A stretch of 64,000 nucleotides of DNA from contig JAZRZH010000001.1 in NCBI GenBank assembly GCA_045601245.1, positions 1-64,000 on the forward strand, in the 5' to 3' direction. The translations under genes were made by a program, and so were the position numbers. The notes under the pieces were generated by a model. The model made no database searches and was not told where the DNA came from. It was given only the letters and a program-made list of their open reading frames with translations. The stretch is from Cacconaster sp045601245 (lineage in GTDB: Bacteria; Bacteroidota; Bacteroidia; Bacteroidales; UBA932). Shown piece after piece: positions 7,579-16,263 of this stretch. Positions within the stretch are counted from its first letter, which is position 1. Each line of letters begins with the position of its first letter.

Positions 7579-9666
7579 CTATTTGATCATACCTGTCTTT
7601 TCAAGCAGCGCGTCCGGTCTCGGGTCGCGGCCGCGGAAATCTCTGAACAGTACGTCGGCATCGACGATGCCTCCGCGTGAGAGCACCTTCTCACGGAACT
7701 CCCTGGCGACTTCCTTGTTGAAAATTCCCTTTTCCTTGAAGTAAGAGAATGCGTCGGCTTCGAGGACTTCGGCCCACTTGTAGGAGTAGTAGCCCGCTGC
7801 ATATCCGCCTGAGAAGATGTGGCCGAATGAAGGTGAGAATGCCGTGCCTTCAACTGCCGGAAGCACCGGAGCCTTGGCCACTATATCCTGTTCGAACTTG
7901 AGCACGTCGGTTTCCGGAACTTCAGTGACAGAATGCCAGGCCATATCCACTGTTCCGAAGTTCAACTGGCGGATGGATGCGTAGCCGGCAAGGTAGTTCT
8001 TGGCTGCGACAATCTTGTCGATGAGTTCCTGTGGGATGACCTCGCCTGTCTTGTAATGCTTGGCGAATGACTGGAGGTATTCAGGCTCGTATGCCCAGTT
8101 TTCCATCAACTGTGACGGGAGCTCGACGAAATCCCTGGCCACATTGGTGCCTGTAAGGCTGCTGTATGTGCCTTCTGCCAGCATTCCGTGGAGTGCGTGG
8201 CCGAATTCGTGAAGGATTGTGGTGAATTCGTCGAATGTCAGCAGCGCCGGTTCGGTCTCGGTCGGCTTGGTGAAATTTGTGACGAGCGATACGAACGGAC
8301 GCTCCTCGACACCGTTGAAGATGCCCATTTCGCGGAATGACGTCATCCAGGCTCCGCCTCTCTTGCTCTCCCTCGGGAAGTAGTCGATATAGAGCAGGGC
8401 CATGAATTTGCCGTTCTCATCAGTGACCTCGAAAGTGCGTACGTCAGGATGATATTTCGGAATGTCGGTGCGCTCATTGAAGTTGAGGCCGTAAAGGCGG
8501 TTTGCAAGATCGAAGAGTGCGCCCTGTACGCTGCTGAGTTCGAAGTACGGCTTGAGGAGTTCTTCGTTGATGGAGTATTTCTCATCCTTGTATTTTTCGC
8601 TCCAGAAAGAGAAGTCCCACGGCATTATCTTGCCCTCAAAGCCGTTCTTTGCGGCATATTTCTGGATATCGGCGACGTCACGGACGGCAAACGGATAGGT
8701 CTTCGCGGTGAGGTCGGCGAGGAATGCGTTGACCGTTTCCGGATTCTTAGCCATCCTGTTTTCAAGCGCGTAGTCGGCGTAGGTGTTGTATCCGAGGATA
8801 TTGGCCTCCTTGATGCGCAGTTCCACGATTTCACGGATAGTGGCGAGATTGTCGGCATCACCTCCGATGCACTTGGTGTTGTATGCGCGCCACATCTTCT
8901 CGCGCAGGCTGCGGTTCTGGCTGTATTTCATGAATGGACCGTAACTCGGCTGGTTGAGGGTGAACACCCATCCTTCCTTTTCGCGGTTCTTCGCTTCGAG
9001 CGCTGCCATTTCGCGGACATAGTCCGGCAGTCCGATGAGTTCGCTTTCATCGGTGATTTCAAGGGTGAATGCGTTTGTGGCGGCGAGGGAGTTCTTTCCG
9101 AATTTCAACGTGGCTATTGAGAGAGCTTCCTCCACTTTTGCGAATTCGGCCTTCCGGCTTTCGTCGAGGTTGGCACCGTTGCGTGTGAATGACTTGTATG
9201 TCTCCTCGAGGAGTTTCGCCTGCTCTATGTCGAGGTTCAGGCTGCTGCGGCTTTCATAAACGGCCTTTACCTTTGCGAAGAGGTCAGGGTTGAGGATGAT
9301 GGACATCTCGTATTCGGTGAGCATCGGGGAGATCTCCTCTGCCAGCTGCTGCATCTCCGGGCTGGTACAGGCCTCATTGAGGTTGAAGAATATGCCGCCG
9401 ACGGAGTTGAGCGTGCGGCCGGCGTGCTCGAGAGCCTCGATGGTATTCTCGAACGTCGGGGCTTCGGAATTGTCGATGATGGCCTTGATCTCCTCCTTGC
9501 CCTCCTTGATGGCGGCCTCGAAGGCAGGTTTGTAATGTTCAACTCTGATTTTGTCGAAAGCAGGCGCGCTGTATGGGGCGTCGGACTTGACAAGCAATGG
9601 ATTGTCGTTCATTGTACACGAAGTTAATAATACGGCCGCTGCTGCAGCCGGAAGGATATGTTTCAT
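7579..9666 (-). CDS. dcp: M3-family metallopeptidase, peptidyl-dipeptidase Dcp type
   Basis: 695 aa, normal length for the family. The zinc site is HEFGH at residues 486-490 (HExxH), followed by the usual downstream region with a glycine-rich SGGYAAGYYSYKWAEV block typical of Dcp/oligopeptidase A. Unlike cytoplasmic E. coli Dcp it begins with a lipoprotein signal (lipobox LLTSC, Cys at 17), so it probably acts on oligopeptides in the periplasm or at the outer membrane. M3 enzymes cleave short peptides, Dcp removing C-terminal dipeptides. It lies 24 bases after the PreA-like gene and 9 before a small lipoprotein gene, all on the minus strand. The precise specificity (Dcp versus oligopeptidase A) is inferred. 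Confidence 0.92.
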   Translation of the reverse strand: MKHILPAAAAAVLLTSCTMNDNPLLVKSDAPYSAPAFDKIRVEHYKPAFEAAIKEGKEEIKAIIDNSEAPTFENTIEALEHAGRTLNSVGGIFFNLNEACTSPEMQQLAEEISPMLTEYEMSIILNPDLFAKVKAVYESRSSLNLDIEQAKLLEETYKSFTRNGANLDESRKAEFAKVEEALSIATLKFGKNSLAATNAFTLEITDESELIGLPDYVREMAALEAKNREKEGWVFTLNQPSYGPFMKYSQNRSLREKMWRAYNTKCIGGDADNLATIREIVELRIKEANILGYNTYADYALENRMAKNPETVNAFLADLTAKTYPFAVRDVADIQKYAAKNGFEGKIMPWDFSFWSEKYKDEKYSINEELLKPYFELSSVQGALFDLANRLYGLNFNERTDIPKYHPDVRTFEVTDENGKFMALLYIDYFPRESKRGGAWMTSFREMGIFNGVEERPFVSLVTNFTKPTETEPALLTFDEFTTILHEFGHALHGMLAEGTYSSLTGTNVARDFVELPSQLMENWAYEPEYLQSFAKHYKTGEVIPQELIDKIVAAKNYLAGYASIRQLNFGTVDMAWHSVTEVPETDVLKFEQDIVAKAPVLPAVEGTAFSPSFGHIFSGGYAAGYYSYKWAEVLEADAFSYFKEKGIFNKEVAREFREKVLSRGGIVDADVLFRDFRGRDPRPDALLEKTGMIK

Positions 9667-9690
9667 ATATCAATAATTGTTGTTTGTTCG

Positions 9691-11175
9691 CTATTGTTTG
9701 AATGCCGGCCTAGGAATCTTTATTCTGTTTCCGGCATGGATTGCTCCAACAGGGCATACAAGCAGACAGAGATGGCATCCTACACATTTCGTGCCTGTCA
9801 ATTGCGGCTGCCTTGTGGCGGCGTTGAATCCGATGGCCTGATGTCCGCCGTCGTTGCAGGATATGTAGCAGCGTCCGCATCCGATACATTTGTCGTGGTC
9901 GAATACGGGCATTACCTTGCTGTCCCTGTCGAGTCCGTCGGTGTTGACAAATTTCTCAAGCGCAATGCCCCGCACTTCCTCAAGTGTCCTGTGACCCTTG
10001 CGCAGCATCCAGTCCTGGATTCCCAGAATGATATCGTCAATCACGCGGTATCCGTATTGCATCACCGAAGTCACCACCTGCACATTGCTGCAGCCGAGCA
10101 CAATGTACTGAAGTGCGTCACGCCACGATTCCACGCCTCCCATTCCGCTGAGCGGTATGTCCTTGATCTGCTCATCCCTGCGCATATCAAGTATGAAGCG
10201 CTGTGCAATCGGTTTGACCGCCTTTCCGCTATATCCCGAAAGAGTCGCCTTGCCTGCAATCTCGCTGCGGCGTTTCATTGTGATGCTCTTGATGGTGTTG
10301 ATGGCCGCAATTGCATCGGCGCCGCCATTGACAGCGGCAACGGCCGGCTCTTCTATATGGGTAATGTTAGGGGTCATTTTGGCAATAACGGGAATCGTCA
10401 CTTCGCTTTTCACGATGCGTGTCAGGTGCTCCACAAGGTCTGGATTCTGACCGACATCGCTGCCACGCCCCTTCGCTGCCATATGAGGGCAGGAGAAGTT
10501 GCATTCAATCATATCGCATCCCGCTGCCTGTGCCATACGGGCCAGCCTTTTCCACTCGGATTCGTCGCTGCCCATAATCGAGGCGATCAGGACTTTTGTC
10601 GGGAACTCTTTTTTCAACCGGGCCAGAATCGCAAAATCATCCTCCGGGGTGTTGACCGAAAGTTGCTCCATATTGCGGAATCCGATGAACGGCGTGCCCT
10701 CCTTGCCGACCTGGTCAAAGCGTGGGGAAACTTCCTTTATCTCGCCGAATGTGATAGTTTTGTATGCAACTCCCGCCCATCCTGCGCGGAAAGCGTCGGC
10801 AATCATATCATAACCGCTTGCGACGACGCTGGATCCGAGGAAGAAAGGATTCTCGCACTTTACTCCGCAGAATTCGATTTCGAGCGACGGAAGTGCGCCG
10901 GCCTTCACGGCCTCGTCAAGAGCGGCGGGCTTTTCCATCGATTCCGCAATCTCCTTTATGCGGATAGGAAAGTCGTCGTGGATACACGCCTTCTCGCAGG
11001 GTGCGTCGCATCCTCCGCACGTCCCGCTGTTTATGAATAAGCCGTTACAGTGGTCGTTCTCGAAGCGGATGGCTCTGATGCCTCTGGCCGGGTCCGCAAC
11101 TCCGTTTGTGCAGGCTTCACTGCACGGCGCCTGGTAACAAAGCAGGCATCTTGTCGATTCGAAATGAATATCCAT
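9691..11175 (-). CDS. preA: PreA-like iron-sulfur flavoprotein (dihydropyrimidine dehydrogenase family)
   Basis: 494 aa. Three parts are visible: an N-terminal cysteine-rich segment (C10, C13, C18, C22, then C43-C64 region with CGGCDAPC), resembling the N-terminal Fe-S domain of GltD/PreT/DPD; a DHOD-like FMN TIM barrel (about 98-410, with NFSCP at 226-230 and MTPNITH); and a C-terminal two-cluster ferredoxin module (CIGCGRC and CVGCHLC). In true DPD the general acid is a Cys in the LACGQ motif; here the matching position is SDVGQ with Val241. Pyrimidine reduction is therefore uncertain. No separate PreT subunit is adjacent. Downstream genes encode the M3 peptidase and a lipoprotein. Confidence 0.8.
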   Translation of the reverse strand: MDIHFESTRCLLCYQAPCSEACTNGVADPARGIRAIRFENDHCNGLFINSGTCGGCDAPCEKACIHDDFPIRIKEIAESMEKPAALDEAVKAGALPSLEIEFCGVKCENPFFLGSSVVASGYDMIADAFRAGWAGVAYKTITFGEIKEVSPRFDQVGKEGTPFIGFRNMEQLSVNTPEDDFAILARLKKEFPTKVLIASIMGSDESEWKRLARMAQAAGCDMIECNFSCPHMAAKGRGSDVGQNPDLVEHLTRIVKSEVTIPVIAKMTPNITHIEEPAVAAVNGGADAIAAINTIKSITMKRRSEIAGKATLSGYSGKAVKPIAQRFILDMRRDEQIKDIPLSGMGGVESWRDALQYIVLGCSNVQVVTSVMQYGYRVIDDIILGIQDWMLRKGHRTLEEVRGIALEKFVNTDGLDRDSKVMPVFDHDKCIGCGRCYISCNDGGHQAIGFNAATRQPQLTGTKCVGCHLCLLVCPVGAIHAGNRIKIPRPAFKQ

Positions 11176-11211
11176 ATCGCAGATTTCGGTTATTACTGCA
11201 AATATTGCATT

Positions 11212-11613
11212 TTAATCCGACTTTCGGAAGCATTTGCCTTCAGAACCGTCATCCGGTTGGATATGGTCATTGACGCGGCATTCGATTGTAAGGCTCCCGT
11301 CGGCCGAAAGCCGGTAGGGGATATCGTAACAATAAAACCGCCTCCGGATGGCGCTCCTTTCGGCGGAAGTGAAGTAATATGGGTTGAAAGACTTGTCAAT
11401 CAGTTCTTTCGTACCGATGTGTGTCTTTCCCGACAGGATGCATCCCTCCAGTATAGTATGGTTTCTTTTGAGGATGGAATTGATCCGCCTTATCCCGACA
11501 TCCTTTTTCCGTGCCCTGGTATTGTGCCAGTTGCTCCTGCACGAATCGCAGCAGAACAGTTTGTCACTTCTTCCCGACAGCCGTTCCCCACATTCAAGAC
11601 AATAACGTTCCAT
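11212..11613 (-). CDS. Small zinc-ribbon protein of unknown function
   Basis: 133 aa from the first ATG (11613); the frame is open a little further upstream but only with a GTG start. The N-terminus has a treble-clef/zinc-ribbon pattern (CLECG, then FCCDSC about 14 residues later, followed by RSNWHN), as in many short Bacteroidetes proteins. The remainder is basic and unassigned. It is 36 bases upstream of the PreA-like gene on the same strand. Function unknown; nucleic-acid binding is possible from the motif and basic charge. Confidence 0.6.
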   Translation of the reverse strand: MERYCLECGERLSGRSDKLFCCDSCRSNWHNTRARKKDVGIRRINSILKRNHTILEGCILSGKTHIGTKELIDKSFNPYYFTSAERSAIRRRFYCYDIPYRLSADGSLTIECRVNDHIQPDDGSEGKCFRKSD

Positions 11614-11727
11614 AATATAAAGATAATACACCCGATGCCCGTTTATTTACCAAAATTGCATCATTTGTATAATTTGTCCCGTAGAGTGCGATTTGTGGAA
11701 AAGCGGTGACGAATCCGTCTTTTCCCT

Positions 11728-11755
11728 AAACGTTTTTTAACGGATACAAACGTTT
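11728..11755. promoter_or_regulatory. Two AAACGTTT palindromes upstream of ssb
   Basis: The perfect 8-bp palindrome AAACGTTT occurs at 11728-11735 and 11748-11755 (the second extends to CAAACGTTTG). They are exactly 20 bp apart, near two helical turns, in the 181-base gap between the zinc-ribbon gene and ssb. This looks like a paired operator for a dimeric regulator, but the regulator is unknown. Confidence 0.45.
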
Positions 11756-11765
11756 GGATTATTGT

Positions 11766-11792
11766 TTTGGCCTTGCCGTGCCATTTACTTTG
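11766..11792 (+). promoter_or_regulatory. Weak promoter-like elements of ssb
   Basis: TTTG at 11766-11769 and TACTTTG at 11786-11792 (one base shorter than TAnnTTTG) lie 20 bases before the ssb ATG and just downstream of the AAACGTTT pair. Confidence 0.4.
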
Positions 11793-11812
11793 CAACCGTA
11801 ATTTTTTTGATT

Positions 11813-12160
11813 ATGATAGACAACGTATCATTGAACAGGGTGGAGCTGCGAGGTAGAATCGGGCAGGACCCGAGGATTGCCCAGGTGGGCAATACGAGTG
11901 TGGCGAGGTTTTCCATAGCCACAAGTGAGATTTACAAGGATCGCAACGGAGATTTGAGGGAGGAGACCACGTGGCACAATGTCGCCGCCTGGGCCGGCAA
12001 GGGTATCGTGGATTTCGGAAGTTTGAAAAAAGGGGTGCTGGTATCTGTCGTCGGACGCCTGAGGAACGTGAAGTATACTGCAAATGATGGCGGAGACCAT
12101 CAGTATATGGAAGTGTTGGCCAACAAGCTTTCGGTTGTTACCGGGCCGGAGCGGGAATGA
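11813..12160 (+). CDS. ssb: Single-stranded DNA-binding protein
   Basis: 115 aa from ATG 11813. An upstream in-frame extension would run through the promoter and is rejected. The OB-fold signature is clear: SLNRVELRGRIGQDPR at the N-terminus, ATSEIYKDRNG, the aromatic ETTWHNVAAW and GVLVSVVGRL. It binds ssDNA in replication and repair. It is short and ends in TGPERE without the acidic tip (DDDIPF-like) by which standard SSB recruits partner proteins, so it may be a secondary SSB. It sits upstream of cysS, which has its own promoter. Confidence 0.88.
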   Translation: MIDNVSLNRVELRGRIGQDPRIAQVGNTSVARFSIATSEIYKDRNGDLREETTWHNVAAWAGKGIVDFGSLKKGVLVSVVGRLRNVKYTANDGGDHQYMEVLANKLSVVTGPERE

Positions 12161-12230
12161 AGCGGCACGGTCTGTTCTGCGGTCGGTGCGGATTATCTGC
12201 ACCGATTGCAGAATTATTTCAAAAAATGAG

Positions 12231-12238
12231 TAATTTTG
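12231..12238 (+). promoter_or_regulatory. -7 element TAATTTTG of cysS
   Basis: Matches TAnnTTTG and lies 30 bases before the cysS ATG; a TTG at about 12206-12208 is near the -33 distance. Confidence 0.55.
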
Positions 12239-12268
12239 TAGGATATATATCGAATAAAATACTCTGAC

Positions 12269-13747
12269 ATGCAGAATTACTATATTTACAACACGCTGAC
12301 GCGTACAAAAGAACTGTTCAAGCCTATTCATCCGGGAATGGTCGGAATGTACGTCTGCGGACCTACCGTATACGGAGATGCGCACCTGGGACACGCACGT
12401 CCCGGCGTGACTTATGACGTACTTTTCAGACTTCTGAAGCACATCGGCTATAAAGTGAGATATGTGCGCAACATCACCGATGTCGGACATCTCGAGAACG
12501 ATGCCGATACCGGGGAGGACAAGATTGCCAAGAAGGCCCGCCTTGAGGCTCTGGAGCCGATGGAGGTCGTCCAGACCTACACCATACGCTACCACGATGC
12601 GATGAGCCGGCTCAACGTGCTTCCGCCGTCAATCGAGCCTCACGCCTCCGGTCATATCATCGAGCAGATCAATCTTGTACAGAAGATTCTTGACAGCGGC
12701 TACGCATACATCAGCAATGGTTCCGTGTACTTCGATGTCCCTAAATACGACAAAGACCACAAGTACGGTGTCCTTTCCGGCCGCAACCTCGAGGAGACCA
12801 AGGAGGGTACCAGAAACCTCGACGGCCAGGATGACAAGCATTCACCGTTCGATTTCGCTCTTTGGAAGAAAGCTTCGCCGGAGCATATAATGCACTGGCC
12901 GTCACCTTGGAGCGAAGGCTTCCCGGGATGGCATCTCGAGTGCTCGGCAATGGGTGAGAAGTACCTCGGAGAGGAGTTTGACATCCACGGAGGCGGAATG
13001 GACCTGATGTTCCCGCACCACGAGTGCGAAATAGCCCAGAATGTCGCATCCCGCGGCACGGGCGGAGTCCACTACTGGATGCACAACAATATGATCACCA
13101 TCAACGGCCAGAAGATGGGCAAGTCCCTCGGAAACTTCATCACCCTCGATGAGCTTTTCAATGGTACCCACAGGCTTCTTGAGCAGGCATATTCTCCGAT
13201 GACCATCCGCTTCTTCATACTCCAGGCTCATTACCGCAGCACTTTGGATTTCAGCAATGAAGCGCTCAGGGCTGCCGAAAAGGGCCTCAAGAAGATGCTT
13301 CAGGCCGCAAAGGATGCCAAGTCCCTCCAACCTGTCACCGGAGCCGCACCGCTTCCGGAAGTCGCGACCCTCAAGTCTCAGATCTATGATGCTTTGTGCG
13401 ATGACCTCAATACCCCGAACGCTCTTTCATATATGTTCGAGATTGTCAGGATCGTGAATGGCGCCAAGGATAGGACGATATCCCTCAATGAAGAGGATTG
13501 CGCTACCATCCGCGCCCTTTTCGATGATATTGTATTCGGTGTTCTCGGTCTCGTAGAGGAGCAGTCCGATTCCACCTCCACAAAGGTCATTTCAGGCCTT
13601 ATGGATATGGTGATGGATATCCGCAGGACCGCCAAGGCGGAGAAGAACTGGGCCGTCAGCGACAAGATCCGTGACGAACTGAAGGCCATCGGCATCCAGG
13701 TCAAGGATACGAAGGACGGCGGCTACGAGTGGACAATCTCCGAGTAG
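12269..13747 (+). CDS. cysS: Cysteinyl-tRNA synthetase
   Basis: 492 aa, typical length. It charges tRNA-Cys. The class I HIGH box is HLGH within CGPTVYGDAHLGHARP (residues about 29-44), including the zinc-ligand Cys. The other zinc ligands are seen as LECSAMG and FPHHECEIAQ. KMSKS appears as KMGKS in GQKMGKSLGNF. The C-terminal DALR region is present with the usual RDELKAIGIQVKDT end. The gene stands alone between ssb and the convergent miaB. Confidence 0.96.
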   Translation: MQNYYIYNTLTRTKELFKPIHPGMVGMYVCGPTVYGDAHLGHARPGVTYDVLFRLLKHIGYKVRYVRNITDVGHLENDADTGEDKIAKKARLEALEPMEVVQTYTIRYHDAMSRLNVLPPSIEPHASGHIIEQINLVQKILDSGYAYISNGSVYFDVPKYDKDHKYGVLSGRNLEETKEGTRNLDGQDDKHSPFDFALWKKASPEHIMHWPSPWSEGFPGWHLECSAMGEKYLGEEFDIHGGGMDLMFPHHECEIAQNVASRGTGGVHYWMHNNMITINGQKMGKSLGNFITLDELFNGTHRLLEQAYSPMTIRFFILQAHYRSTLDFSNEALRAAEKGLKKMLQAAKDAKSLQPVTGAAPLPEVATLKSQIYDALCDDLNTPNALSYMFEIVRIVNGAKDRTISLNEEDCATIRALFDDIVFGVLGLVEEQSDSTSTKVISGLMDMVMDIRRTAKAEKNWAVSDKIRDELKAIGIQVKDTKDGGYEWTISE

Positions 13748-13797
13748 CGAATACCTGGTTTCACAATAATTTGAAGACGCAGGATAGTGGGCGTAGC

Positions 13798-15171
13798 TTA
13801 TTCAACGATTTCCGCAATCAGCGTTGCGGAAGAGCAGGAGAGGATCTTCACATTGACGAATTCTCCCGGCTTGTGGCCCGCTGCGGGGAATACGCAGGTC
13901 TTGTTGGAGGACGTACGACCGATAAGGTCGTCTGCTGAACGCTTGGACGTGCCTTCGATCAGTACCTCACAGACCCTTCCGATATACTGCTTGTTGCGTA
14001 TGAGCGATATTTCGTTCTGAAGTGCGATGATTTCGTTGAGGCGTTCAGTCTTGATTTCAACCGGAATGTCGTCAGGATAGTGTCTGGAAGCCTTTGTGCC
14101 GGGCCTCTCGGAATACTGGAACATGAATGCGCTGTCGAAATAGACCTGGTTGAAGAGCGAAATGGTCTGCCTGTGGTCATCTTCGGTTTCGCCTGAAAAT
14201 CCGGCTATCACGTCGGTTGTGATAGCGCAGTCCGGAAGAATCTCGTGGATCTTGTCGATCCTCTGAAGGTATGTCTCGCGGGTGTATTTGCGGTTCATCT
14301 TCTCAAGCATAACGGTGCTTCCGGACTGAACCGGGAGATGGATGTGCTTGCAGATGTTGTCATACATTGCCATTGTATAGAGAACGGCGTCGGTCATATC
14401 TTTTGGATGGGAGGTCGCGAACCTTACGCGCACCCTGCAGTCCAGCAGCGCCACCATCTCGAGCAGCCTCGCGAAATCCACTTCTTCCGTTGTATCTTCA
14501 GGATTTACCCAGCGGTATGAATCCACATTCTGTCCGAGCAGGTTGATCTCCTTATAGCCGTTGGCGATGAGGCATTCCGCTTCGCGGATGATGCTCTTCG
14601 GGTCGCGGCTGCGTTCGGCGCCGCGTACGTAAGGGACTATGCAGTATGAGCAGACATTGTTGCATCCGCGCATTATCGAAATATAGGCGGAGACTCCGTT
14701 GCTGTCCATACGGACAGGGGAGATGTCGCCGTAAGTCTCTTCGTGTGAAAGAATGGTGTTGATCTGCTTGGATTCCAGCCCGGCGGCCGCCACGAGGCGC
14801 GGCAGGTCCCTGTAAGCGTCCGGTCCGGCTACGATATCGACCGATTCGTGCTCAAGAAGTTTCTCCTTGAGGCGCTCGGCCATGCAGCCCAGCACTCCGA
14901 CAAGCACCTTGCGCTTTTTCTTTTCAAGGCGGAAGACATCGAGTCTTCCGAGGACCCTCTGCTCCGCATTGTCGCGTATGGAGCAGGTATTGACCAGAAT
15001 AAGGTCCGCTTCACCAAGGCTGTTACAGAGCGCGTAACCCGCGTCCTGAAGGATTGACAGCACCACTTCGCTGTCATTGACATTCATCTGGCAGCCATAG
15101 GTCTCGATAAATACTTTCGGACGGTTAGCGTCACAAATCGGTCTTATGGAATGAAAGTTGGTATTGTTCAT
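13798..15171 (-). CDS. miaB: tRNA-2-methylthio-N6-dimethylallyladenosine synthase
   Basis: 457 aa. A radical-SAM methylthiotransferase that modifies A37 of tRNAs reading UNN codons. The N-terminal UPF0004 domain begins with ETYGCQMN and supplies its cluster cysteines (later NTCSIR). The radical-SAM motif is GCNNVCSYCIVPY (CxxxCxxC, about residue 155-165). The C-terminal TRAM domain is short. NTCSIRDNAEQ and the exact spacing favour MiaB over RimO/MtaB. It has a minus-strand promoter back-to-back with that of the neighbouring lipoprotein. Confidence 0.95.
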   Translation of the reverse strand: MNNTNFHSIRPICDANRPKVFIETYGCQMNVNDSEVVLSILQDAGYALCNSLGEADLILVNTCSIRDNAEQRVLGRLDVFRLEKKKRKVLVGVLGCMAERLKEKLLEHESVDIVAGPDAYRDLPRLVAAAGLESKQINTILSHEETYGDISPVRMDSNGVSAYISIMRGCNNVCSYCIVPYVRGAERSRDPKSIIREAECLIANGYKEINLLGQNVDSYRWVNPEDTTEEVDFARLLEMVALLDCRVRVRFATSHPKDMTDAVLYTMAMYDNICKHIHLPVQSGSTVMLEKMNRKYTRETYLQRIDKIHEILPDCAITTDVIAGFSGETEDDHRQTISLFNQVYFDSAFMFQYSERPGTKASRHYPDDIPVEIKTERLNEIIALQNEISLIRNKQYIGRVCEVLIEGTSKRSADDLIGRTSSNKTCVFPAAGHKPGEFVNVKILSCSSATLIAEIVE

Positions 15172-15192
15172 TCTGTTTCACTAATTGCAGTG

Positions 15193-15200
15193 CAAAGATA
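15193..15200 (-). promoter_or_regulatory. -7 element TATCTTTG of miaB
   Basis: Complement of CAAAGATA, 21 bases before the miaB ATG. It lies only 9 bases from the oppositely directed box of the next gene, so the two promoters overlap. Confidence 0.6.
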
Positions 15201-15209
15201 ACTTTTTTA

Positions 15210-15217
15210 TATCTTTG
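15210..15217 (+). promoter_or_regulatory. -7 element TATCTTTG of the LEA14-like gene operon
   Basis: Exact -7 box, 15 bases before the ATG at 15233; divergent from the miaB box. Confidence 0.6.
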
Positions 15218-15232
15218 TAAAGGAAAGACGAA

Positions 15233-15736
15233 ATGAAAAGATTTTACATTTATCTGATTACGGCCACCCTGGCTCTTGCTTCCTGCTCGGTCAATGACTA
15301 CAAGAAGCTGGAACTCAAATCCTGGGACGTAAGTTCTGTGGACAACTTCTCCTATGCAAGGGGAAGCGCCTCGGCGGATGTATGCCTCGAAATAGGTGTC
15401 TCCAATCCCACAGGATCAGAATTTGAACTCAAAGCTCTGACAGCCGTTCTCTATTCCGAGAATGGCTCAAAGGTTGCCGATGCCGTGGCTCAAGCGCCCG
15501 TCGTGCTCGGGTCGAAGTGCGACACGCTGCTTCCGGTGATGCTCAATGCCACGCTTTTCAACCCGATGGCCACAATCCTCGGTGCGAAAATGGATCCGGA
15601 GACGATGTCCGCCGATTTGGATATGACAGTCAAGTCCGGCCCATTTACAAAGCGCATCCAGAAGGAGAAGATGCCTCTCAAAGGGCTGCTCGATGATGTG
15701 AAATCCATCTCTTTCGATGAAAAGAAATCAAAATGA
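15233..15736 (+). CDS. LEA14-like lipoprotein
   Basis: 167 aa. Lipoprotein signal with lipobox LASCS (Cys at about 18). The mature part resembles the LEA14/WHy-like beta-sandwich fold of small Bacteroidetes lipoproteins: VCLEIGVSNPTGSEFELK followed by ALTAVLYSENGSKVADA, the usual pattern of one NP motif and hydrophobic strands. Function unknown; probably anchored in the envelope. The stop overlaps the start of the SPOR-domain gene (ATGATGA), so the pair is translationally coupled and leads into rpoN. Confidence 0.7.
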   Translation: MKRFYIYLITATLALASCSVNDYKKLELKSWDVSSVDNFSYARGSASADVCLEIGVSNPTGSEFELKALTAVLYSENGSKVADAVAQAPVVLGSKCDTLLPVMLNATLFNPMATILGAKMDPETMSADLDMTVKSGPFTKRIQKEKMPLKGLLDDVKSISFDEKKSK

Positions 15737-16263
15737 TGAAACGAATACTGATACTGGCATTTTCAATATTGTCATCCGGCCTGGTGCAGGCGCAGATTCC
15801 ACAAGTTGTGACAGGCCCTCCTGTCGCCCGGGACACTGTCGTTAACGTTGAGCCGCTTCCGGAAGTCAGCGCGGAATACGCCGGTGCGGACATTCTGGCA
15901 CTTTTGTCAAAAAATACCCTTCATGGCGGCAATGTCACAATAGAGCAGAGTGATGCGATGAAAACCGCATTGAGCCGTCATATTGCAGGCAATCACAACC
16001 GCCGCGTGACGGGCTACAGAGTCCGTATTTTCTTTGATAACAGCCAGAATGCCAGGTCTAAATCAGAGTCTGTCGCGGGTTCGTTTTCGGCAATGTATCC
16101 GGGTGTTTCCGTGTATCGGACATATGCTTCGCCTTTCTTCAAGGTGACTGTCGGGGATTTCCGTACGAGAGCGGAAGCCCAGTTGTTTGCACAGCAGCTC
16201 ACGGGTATATATCAGTCAGTATTCCTTGTTAAGGAACAAATCAATTATCCATCATTATGGTAA
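15733..16263 (+). CDS. Secreted SPOR-domain protein
   Basis: 176 aa. A signal peptide (MMKRILILAFSILSSG..., cleavage near AQA/Q) indicates export to the periplasm. The C-terminal 80 residues (from about 95) read as a SPOR domain: GYRVRIFFDNSQNARSK, then a middle strand VYRTYASPFFKVTVGDF and a final helix with AEAQLFAQQL. SPOR domains bind denuded glycan strands of septal peptidoglycan. The gene overlaps both neighbours (LEA14-like upstream, rpoN downstream by 7 bases), so all three are probably one transcript. Confidence 0.85.
   Translation: MMKRILILAFSILSSGLVQAQIPQVVTGPPVARDTVVNVEPLPEVSAEYAGADILALLSKNTLHGGNVTIEQSDAMKTALSRHIAGNHNRRVTGYRVRIFFDNSQNARSKSESVAGSFSAMYPGVSVYRTYASPFFKVTVGDFRTRAEAQLFAQQLTGIYQSVFLVKEQINYPSLW

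Noticed and set aside
9658..11040. 460-codon plus-strand frame across the PreA-like gene
   Set aside because: Antisense shadow of a clear Fe-S flavoprotein; starts at a promoter-less site and has no coherent domain pattern.
12183..12205. 7-bp inverted repeat TCGGTGC/GCACCGA between ssb and cysS
   Set aside because: No T-run follows and the loop is 9 bases, so it is too weak to call a terminator or operator.
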